Positions 58,823 to 64,000 of a DNA stretch of 64,000 bases are shown in pieces. Numbering within the stretch: position 1 is the first letter of the stretch; each line of letters starts with the position of its first letter. Below the pieces are notes generated by a model. The model made no database searches and had not been told where the DNA came from. It worked only from the letters and a program-made list of their open reading frames with translations. A program made the translations under genes and the position numbers. Source of the stretch: Frankiaceae bacterium (GTDB lineage Bacteria; Actinomycetota; Actinomycetes; BP-191); the NCBI GenBank assembly GCA_035556555.1, contig DATMES010000024.1:124001-188000 (forward strand), given 5' to 3'.

Positions 58823-59610
58823 GGGTCGGAACGGCGCTGCCGCAGCGGCGCATGGACGCGGCGTTCCTCGACGTGGCGCGGGAGGCCGAGGACCTCGGCT
58901 ACGCCTCGGTGTCGGTCTACGACCACCTCGTGCCGCTCGGCGCGCCCGAGGGGACGCCGGTGCTGGAGGCGTTCACGGCACTCGCCGCGGTCGCGGCGGC
59001 GACGTCGCGGATCGGCCTCGTGACGCTCGTCGTGCGGGCCGCGATGCGCCCGCCCGCGATGACCGCGCACCTCGCCCGCACGCTGCACGCCGTCGCCGGC
59101 GAACGCCTCGTGCTCGGCCTCGGCACGGGTGACGCGAGCAGCGCGCGGGAGGACGTACTCCTCGGCCTGCCCTCACTGACTGGCGAAGGCAGGCGGGACG
59201 CGCTGCGGGCGACGGTGGCCGCGGTGCGCGAGGGCGTACCTGGGCTGCCGGTCTGGGTCGGTGGCAACGGCGAGCGCACCCGCGCGCTGGCCGCCGACCT
59301 CGGCGACGCCTGGAACTGCTGGGCGCTGGCGCCGTCCGAGATCCCGGCGACGCCTGTCCCGATCACGTGGGGCGGCCAGGTCGTGCTCGGCTCGACCGCC
59401 GCCGAGGCCGCCGACCTGCTCGCCGGCTGGACCCCTGGCCGCAATCCCGCCGAACGCGCCCACGCCCTCACCGGCACGCCCGACGACGTCGCCGCCAGGC
59501 TGCGCGCCCTCGCGGACGCGGGCGTGACCGAGGCGGTGGTGGCGTTCGTCGGGGGGAACGCGGGCACGCAACGCCGCCTCTTCGCCCGCGAGGTGCTCCC
59601 GTTGCTCTGA
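58819..59610 (+). CDS. LLM-class flavin-dependent oxidoreductase
   Basis: 263 aa from GTG 58819. Luciferase-like (TIM-barrel) start RVGTALPQRRMDAAFLDVAREAEDLGYASVSVYDHLVP, then RIGLVTLVVRAAMRPPAMTAHLARTLHAVAGERLVLGLGTGD and GLPVWVGGNGERTRALAADLGDAWN. FMN or F420 dependence cannot be told from sequence; F420 is common in actinobacteria. Short for the family (about 300-350 aa). Substrate unknown. Confidence 0.82.
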   Translation: MRVGTALPQRRMDAAFLDVAREAEDLGYASVSVYDHLVPLGAPEGTPVLEAFTALAAVAAATSRIGLVTLVVRAAMRPPAMTAHLARTLHAVAGERLVLGLGTGDASSAREDVLLGLPSLTGEGRRDALRATVAAVREGVPGLPVWVGGNGERTRALAADLGDAWNCWALAPSEIPATPVPITWGGQVVLGSTAAEAADLLAGWTPGRNPAERAHALTGTPDDVAARLRALADAGVTEAVVAFVGGNAGTQRRLFAREVLPLL

Positions 59611-59626
59611 GCGCGCGCCTCCACTT

Positions 59627-59686
59627 TTCGTGATCTTGGCGACGTTCGTGCTGCCCGGGCAGCAGAAACGTTGCCAAGATCACCGG
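59627..59686. repeat. Palindromic element A, copy 2, intergenic
   Basis: Arms GTGATCTTGGCGACGTT (59630-59646) and AACGTTGCCAAGATCAC (59667-59683) pair with one G-T position; the centre CTGCCCGGGCAG is itself palindromic. About 90% identical to 32788-32847. It lies in the gap between the LLM oxidoreductase and carbamate kinase genes. Confidence 0.88.
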
Positions 59687-59719
59687 AATCGGGCCGTCGC
59701 CAACCCCTAGGCTCGGCGG

Positions 59720-60652
59720 ATGCGAGCCGTCGTCGCGCTGGGAGGCAACGCCCTCTCGCCGCCGCGCGCCACCGGCTCGGCGGACGAGATGCGCGCCGCT
59801 CTCGCGGACACCTGCGGCTACCTCGCGGACCTCGTGCTCGACGGCGTCGGCCTCGTCCTCACCCACGGCAACGGCCCGCAGGTCGGCCGCATCCTGCTCC
59901 AGCAGGAGGCCGCCGCGCCCGACATCCCCGCGATGCCGATGGACGTCTGCGGCGCCGAGTCCCAGGGCCAGATCGGCTACCTCCTCGCGCAGGCGCTCGA
60001 CAACGCGCTGCGTGCCCGCGGCTCCGACGTCCGCACCCTCTGCCTCGTGACGCAGGTCGTGGTGGACGGCCGCGACCCGGCGTTCCGCCGCCCGACCAAG
60101 CCGGTAGGCCCGAGCTACGAGCGCCCCGACGCGCAGCGCATCGCGGCCGAGACCGGGCACGTCTTCACGATCCAGCCGGACAAGCGGTGGCGGCGCGTCG
60201 TCGCCTCCCCGGAGCCGCTGCGATTCGTGGAGGAGGGGCCGCTGCTGCAGACGATCGAGGCGGGGCACGTCGTCATCGCGGCGGGCGGCGGCGGCGTACC
60301 CGTCGTCGACCTCGACGGCGCGCTGCGCGGGGTGGACGCGGTCGTCGACAAGGACCGTTCGGCGGCCAAGCTCGCGCTGCTCGTCGACGCCGACCTGCTG
60401 CTCATCCTCACGGAGGTCGAGGTGGTGCAGCAGGCGTTCGGGACGCCGGAGGCGAGGCCGCTGCGTCACCTCACCGCCGCCGAGGCGCGCGACCTGCTGA
60501 GCGCGGGAGAGTTCCCCGAGGGGTCGATGGGGCCGAAGGTGCAGGCCGCCTGCGACTTCGTGGAGAACGGCGGCGCCCGCGCGGTCATCACGTCGCTCGC
60601 CAAGGCGGCCGAGGCGGTCGCGGGCAAGGCGGGTACGGAGCTGACGGCGTGA
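59720..60652 (+). CDS. arcC: Carbamate kinase
   Basis: 310 aa. MRAVVALGGNALSPP, LVLTHGNGPQVGRILLQQE, PMDVCGAESQGQIGYLLAQALDN, AAGGGGVPVVD, VDKDRSAAKLALLVDADLLLILTEVEVV and SMGPKVQAACDFVENGG are the hallmark motifs. Interconverts carbamoyl phosphate + ADP and carbamate + ATP. No arcA (arginine deiminase) or arcB (ornithine carbamoyltransferase) is near, so a purine/oxalurate or other carbamoyl-phosphate route is possible. Confidence 0.95.
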   Translation: MRAVVALGGNALSPPRATGSADEMRAALADTCGYLADLVLDGVGLVLTHGNGPQVGRILLQQEAAAPDIPAMPMDVCGAESQGQIGYLLAQALDNALRARGSDVRTLCLVTQVVVDGRDPAFRRPTKPVGPSYERPDAQRIAAETGHVFTIQPDKRWRRVVASPEPLRFVEEGPLLQTIEAGHVVIAAGGGGVPVVDLDGALRGVDAVVDKDRSAAKLALLVDADLLLILTEVEVVQQAFGTPEARPLRHLTAAEARDLLSAGEFPEGSMGPKVQAACDFVENGGARAVITSLAKAAEAVAGKAGTELTA

Positions 60653-61329
60653 CCACCCTGCGCGTGCTGTCGTACAACGTCCTCTCGCTCCGCCGCGGGA
60701 CCGACAAGGTCGCCGCCGTCATCCGCGCCTGCGACCCGGACGTGGTCTGCGTGCAGGAGGCGCCGCGTTTCCTGTTCTGGCGGCGGCGGTGCCGCGCGCT
60801 GGCAGCGGCCGCGGGGCTGAAGGTCGTCACGGGAGGGCGGCCCGCGGGCGCCGTTCTCGTCCTCGCCCGACCCGGGCTGCGCGTCGTGACCACGAAGAAC
60901 GTCAAGCTGCCGTGGCACCCGCCGCTGCACCGGCGCGGGATGGCGATCGGGGTGTTCGAGGCCGGCGGCAGCGAGGTGACCGTCGCCTCGACGCACCTGA
61001 GCCTGAACGACGCCGAGCGGCTCGCGCAGGCAGACCTCGTCCTCACGCACCTCGCCGCGCTACGACGGCCCGCCGTGCTCGCCGGCGACGTCAACGAGGA
61101 CCCCGACGACGCCGCCTGGCGCGTGCTCGCGGGCGCGCTGGCCGACGCGTACGCCACGGCGCCGCTCGGCGACGGCTTGACGAGCACCGCCGCCACACCG
61201 CGCCGCCGCCTCGACGCGGTCTTCGTGGACCGGCGGCTCGGCGTCGTGTCCTGCGGGGTGCCCGAGGTCGCGGGGCTCGTCGAGGCGAGCGACCACAGGC
61301 CCGTCCTCGCGATCGTGCAAGTTCACTGA
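60649..61329 (+). CDS. Endonuclease/exonuclease/phosphatase (EEP) family protein
   Basis: 226 aa from GTG 60649, overlapping the carbamate-kinase stop. LRVLSYNVLSL, DVVCVQEAPRF (catalytic Glu), VTVASTHLSLND, VLAGDVNEDPDDAAW (GDxN) and ASDHRPVLAIV (SDHxP) show the complete EEP active site. Substrate could be DNA, a sugar phosphate or a lipid. Confidence 0.9.
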   Translation: MTTLRVLSYNVLSLRRGTDKVAAVIRACDPDVVCVQEAPRFLFWRRRCRALAAAAGLKVVTGGRPAGAVLVLARPGLRVVTTKNVKLPWHPPLHRRGMAIGVFEAGGSEVTVASTHLSLNDAERLAQADLVLTHLAALRRPAVLAGDVNEDPDDAAWRVLAGALADAYATAPLGDGLTSTAATPRRRLDAVFVDRRLGVVSCGVPEVAGLVEASDHRPVLAIVQVH

Positions 61330-61418
61330 GTCGGGTATCCGACAGTTCGCCCACAACGGCGAGACAAGCAGGGAGCATCGGGGACGCCCCCGCCCAGTTC
61401 CACCATGAGGAGCCTTGC

Positions 61419-61940
61419 TTGGATGCGTACGTGTTCGCGAGCAGTGCCACCGGTAACGCCCTGTCGACCCTTGCCACGCAGGTCGGCAACGGCGGACCCG
61501 CCCGGGTCGTCCTGCCCCTCTCGGGCGACCGGGCCGTCTACGTGGCAATCGAAGCCCCCGACGAGGAGACGTTGGAAGAGGAGATCGACGCGGTACTCGG
61601 CGTGACCGGCCTGAGCGGCGCGACGGCCTACATCGTCGACGAGGCGGCGTACGACGACTACACGTTCCCTACCCATGCCGTGGTCTCGGCCTGGGTGGGG
61701 TTCGCGCTTCTCCAGTCGAACGCGGCTGTCACGCTGGCCGGGGTCGTCGACGGCATGACCGGCGTCAGTGGCGTCGCCGTGGTCGACAACGGCAGCCAGA
61801 AGGTGCTCGTGGAGGTGACCGCCAGCACGAGCACCTCGTTGTCGAGCTACCTGTCCTCCGTCACCGCCGCCCAGGGCGTCACGGGAGTGACGTTCACGGC
61901 GACAGGTCAGCTCTCCAACGGCGCCGGATTCCCGGTCTGA
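61419..61940 (+). CDS. Internally duplicated RAM-like (AsnC ligand-binding-like) protein
   Basis: 173 aa from TTG 61419; GAGGAG (61407-61412) lies 6 nt upstream, so TTG is preferred over the longer frame beginning at 60789. Two half-repeats of about 75 aa align: GGPARVVLPLSGDRAVYVAIEAPDEETLEEEIDAVLGVTGLSGATAYIV and GVSGVAVVDNGSQKVLVEVTASTSTSLSSYLSSVTAAQGVTGVTFTA. Strand-helix-strand pattern and GV.GV turns resemble Lrp/AsnC sensor (RAM) domains, but there is no DNA-binding helix-turn-helix. Could be a metabolite sensor or partner of the cyclase-AAA protein 4 bp downstream. Confidence 0.62.
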   Translation: MDAYVFASSATGNALSTLATQVGNGGPARVVLPLSGDRAVYVAIEAPDEETLEEEIDAVLGVTGLSGATAYIVDEAAYDDYTFPTHAVVSAWVGFALLQSNAAVTLAGVVDGMTGVSGVAVVDNGSQKVLVEVTASTSTSLSSYLSSVTAAQGVTGVTFTATGQLSNGAGFPV

Positions 61941-61944
61941 GCGC

Positions 61945-64000
61945 ATGAACGCTCCCCGCGCCAGCGACTCCGCGACCTGCCGTTCGTGCGGGTCCGCGGT
62001 CGTCGCCGGCGCGCGGACGTGCTCCGTGTGCGGCGAGCCGACCGCACCGGCGGAACGCAAGCTCGTCACCCTCCTCTTCGCCGACATGACCGGGTACACC
62101 GAGCTGTGCGAGCGCCTCGACCCCGAGGACGCGCACGACTTCGTACGCCCGGCCATGACGGCGTTGCGGCGGGTCGTCGAGCACTACGGGGGAACGGTGC
62201 CGCAGATGCAGGGGGACGGGTTCATGGCGGTGTTCGGGGTTCCGGTCGGGCACGAGGACGACGCGGCGCGGGCCGCGCACGCGGCGGTCGCGCTGCACGC
62301 GGAGGTCGCGGCCATCAACCGGGGAGAGGAACGCCTCGCGGTCCCCGGGCTGCACATCGGCGTCAACACCGGCGAGGTGTTCGTCGCCGCGAGCAGGGAG
62401 GTGTCCGGGTTCTCGGTCGCGGGCGACACCGTCAACGTCGCCGCGCACCTGTGCTCGGCCGCGAGCGAGGGGGAGACGCTCGTCGGCGTCCGCACCGTCG
62501 AGCTCGCGGGGCCGGGGCTGCGACTCGGGCCGCGCAGGGAGATCGAGGTCAAGGGCCACACCGAGCCGGTGGCCGTGCACGAGGTCCTCGGCCTCGACCC
62601 CGTCGCCCCCGACGGCGTACGCCCCGACCGCGGCGCGTTCGTCGGCCGGTCCGACGCGATCGCGGTGCTGCACGCCGCGCTCGACAGCGCGGTCGCCGCG
62701 CGGACCTCGCGGGTGCTGCTCCTGACCGGCGACCCGGGCCAGGGGAAGACGCGGCTCGCGGGGGAGTTCCTCGCCCGCCGCGCCGGCGTCACCGTGCTCC
62801 GCGGGAGGTGCACGCCGTACGGCCGCCGCCGCCCGTTGCAGGCGGCCGTCGACGCGGTCGCGACCCACCTCGGCGTGCCCGCGGGCGCGCCGAAGCGCGA
62901 GGTCGCGGCGGCCGCGCGGCGCGTGTTCGGCGCGGCGGCGACGTCGCTCGTCGCGCAGACCGTCGCGCTCGTCGCGCAGGCGGCCGAGCCGCGTACCCCC
63001 TCACCCGGCACCGACCGGCTCGCCGCGGACGTGGCGGCGCTGCGTTCGGTGCTCACCGCGACCGCGGCGACGTTGCCGGTCGTGCTCGTCCTCGACGACC
63101 TGCACTGGGCAGGCGCCGAGCTCCTCGGGCTCGTCGCCGACCTGCACGCGTCACCGTTGCCCGCGCCGGTGCTCGTCCTCGGCCTGAGCAGGCCCGACGA
63201 CGCCCTGCCCGCCGGGCTGCCGCTGCGTGTCCTCGGCGCGCTCCCCGACGACGACATGCGCCGCCTGCTCGCGGACCTGCTCGGCGAGGAGCCGCCGGGC
63301 TGGCTCGCGGGCGACCTGCTGAGCCGCGCCGGGGGCAACCCGCTGTTCCTCGACGAGTGCCTGCGGATGCTGCTGGAGACCGGCGCGATCTCCCGCGGCG
63401 CCGCCGGCCTCGACGCCGATCGCGAGCAGGTACGCCGCGTCCCCAACTCGATGCGCATGTTCATCACCGCGCGTCTCGACAGCCTCTCGCCCGCCGAGAA
63501 GCGCCTGCTGCAGCGCGCCTCCGTCGCCGGCGACACCGTCTGGACCGGGCTGCTCGACGAGATGGCCGAGGAGCCCGAGCTCGAGGCGACGCTCGACGCG
63601 CTCGTCGCGCGCGGCCTGCTGCGGCACGCCGTCTCGTCGGTGCCCGGCGAGCGGGAGTACGTCTTCAAACACGTGCTCATCCGCGACGTGGCGTACGAGT
63701 CGCTGGCCCGCCGCGACCGTTCCGCGCTGCACCGCATCGTCGGCGACTGGCTCACCGAGGTGTCTGCCGGCGAGGGCGGCCCCAACCCGCCGCTCAGCCT
63801 GCTCGCGTACCACTTCCACCAGGCGTTCACGCTGGCCCGCTCGGACGCCGCGGGCGTGCAGCCGTCGTGCGACCTCGCGCGGCTCGCCGTACGCCACCTG
63901 CTCGCGTGGGGGCGTTCGCTGTACCGCTACCAGGCCCGCGACGCCGAGGCCGCACTGACGCAGGCGCTCGACGTGGCGCAGGCGGCCCGGCGGTGCATCC
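61945..64000 (+). CDS. Class III nucleotide cyclase-AAA ATPase regulator, 3' part cut by the window
   Basis: At least 685 codons from ATG 61945 to the window end. N-terminal zinc ribbon ATCRSCGSAVVAGARTCSVCGEPTAP, then a class III cyclase domain (about 38-215): metal Asp in LVTLLFADMTGYTEL, second Asp in QMQGDGFMAVFG, and FSVAGDTVNVAAHLCSA. In that last motif the transition-state Asn is kept but the usual Arg (NxxxR) is His, so cyclase activity is doubtful. Next an AAA_16/STAND ATPase: Walker A LLTGDPGQGKTRLAGE, Walker B LPVVLVLDDLHWAGAE. The C-terminal TPR/HTH part is off the edge. Confidence 0.88.
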   Translation, partial: MNAPRASDSATCRSCGSAVVAGARTCSVCGEPTAPAERKLVTLLFADMTGYTELCERLDPEDAHDFVRPAMTALRRVVEHYGGTVPQMQGDGFMAVFGVPVGHEDDAARAAHAAVALHAEVAAINRGEERLAVPGLHIGVNTGEVFVAASREVSGFSVAGDTVNVAAHLCSAASEGETLVGVRTVELAGPGLRLGPRREIEVKGHTEPVAVHEVLGLDPVAPDGVRPDRGAFVGRSDAIAVLHAALDSAVAARTSRVLLLTGDPGQGKTRLAGEFLARRAGVTVLRGRCTPYGRRRPLQAAVDAVATHLGVPAGAPKREVAAAARRVFGAAATSLVAQTVALVAQAAEPRTPSPGTDRLAADVAALRSVLTATAATLPVVLVLDDLHWAGAELLGLVADLHASPLPAPVLVLGLSRPDDALPAGLPLRVLGALPDDDMRRLLADLLGEEPPGWLAGDLLSRAGGNPLFLDECLRMLLETGAISRGAAGLDADREQVRRVPNSMRMFITARLDSLSPAEKRLLQRASVAGDTVWTGLLDEMAEEPELEATLDALVARGLLRHAVSSVPGEREYVFKHVLIRDVAYESLARRDRSALHRIVGDWLTEVSAGEGGPNPPLSLLAYHFHQAFTLARSDAAGVQPSCDLARLAVRHLLAWGRSLYRYQARDAEAALTQALDVAQAARRCI

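Overview
The window is a very GC-rich (clearly above 70% by eye), gene-dense stretch of an actinobacterial (Actinomycetota) chromosome. The evidence is a SepH-type cell-division protein, a PimB-like phosphatidylinositol-mannoside mannosyltransferase, a FadD15-like acyl-CoA ligase, a WS/DGAT acyltransferase, the actinobacterial layout of a Tad/Flp pilus operon, a c-di-AMP riboswitch ahead of an NlpC/P60 hydrolase, frequent GTG/TTG starts and many 4-base ATGA/GTGA stop-start overlaps. I cannot name the genus. I saw no tRNA, rRNA, CRISPR array, transposase or phage gene.

Layout. 1-305: start of a DnaQ-like exonuclease gene, cut by the window edge. 306-2770: divergent promoter region and a four-gene cassette of secreted proteins, three of them paralogous and Cys-rich. 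2773-13763: lipid and acyl-CoA metabolism (carboxyltransferase, WS/DGAT, SCP2-hydrolase fusion, half-size acyl-CoA dehydrogenase, CaiB-type CoA transferase), mixed with a triple-cupredoxin surface protein and a NYN-domain protein. 13786-15111: c-di-AMP riboswitch and secreted peptidoglycan hydrolase. 15206-24602: sepH, a lipoprotein, two metallopeptidases, pimB and three multi-spanning GT-C-like membrane proteins. 24596-38639: two Flp pilins, a NarL-type two-component system, a lone DnaB/RecA-like ATPase and the Tad operon (tadE, tadG-like, cpaB, cpaE, cpaF, VWA-tadB, tadC, receiver-GAF protein), which together look like one pilus locus. 38781-43469: an ABC-2 exporter pair, an acyl-CoA synthetase and a secreted TIMP/NTR-like protein. 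43617-51765: an assimilatory sulfur operon read leftwards: leader peptide, cysH, sulfite reductase, cysC, cysD, cysN and a sulfonate-type ABC importer (ssuA, ssuB, ssuC). It is tightly coupled and appears to start from a leaderless promoter with a Cys-codon attenuator. 51910-61329: a secreted serine protease, SRPBCC proteins, zinc-ribbon proteins, a metallophosphatase, a site-2-protease-like peptidase, an ArsA/GET3 ATPase, a ROK kinase, an LLM flavin oxidoreductase, carbamate kinase and an EEP hydrolase. 61419-64000: an internally duplicated RAM-like protein and a class III cyclase-AAA regulator cut by the right edge.

The most unusual features are: (i) small perfect or near-perfect palindromic elements, of which three sit in frame inside ORFs (tadB N-terminus, cysN N-terminus, cysC C-terminus); (ii) the secreted Cys-rich paralogue cassette; (iii) the sulfur-operon leader; (iv) paired Flp pilins that both carry a C-x12-C tail; and (v) a stand-alone DnaB-like ATPase inside the pilus locus.
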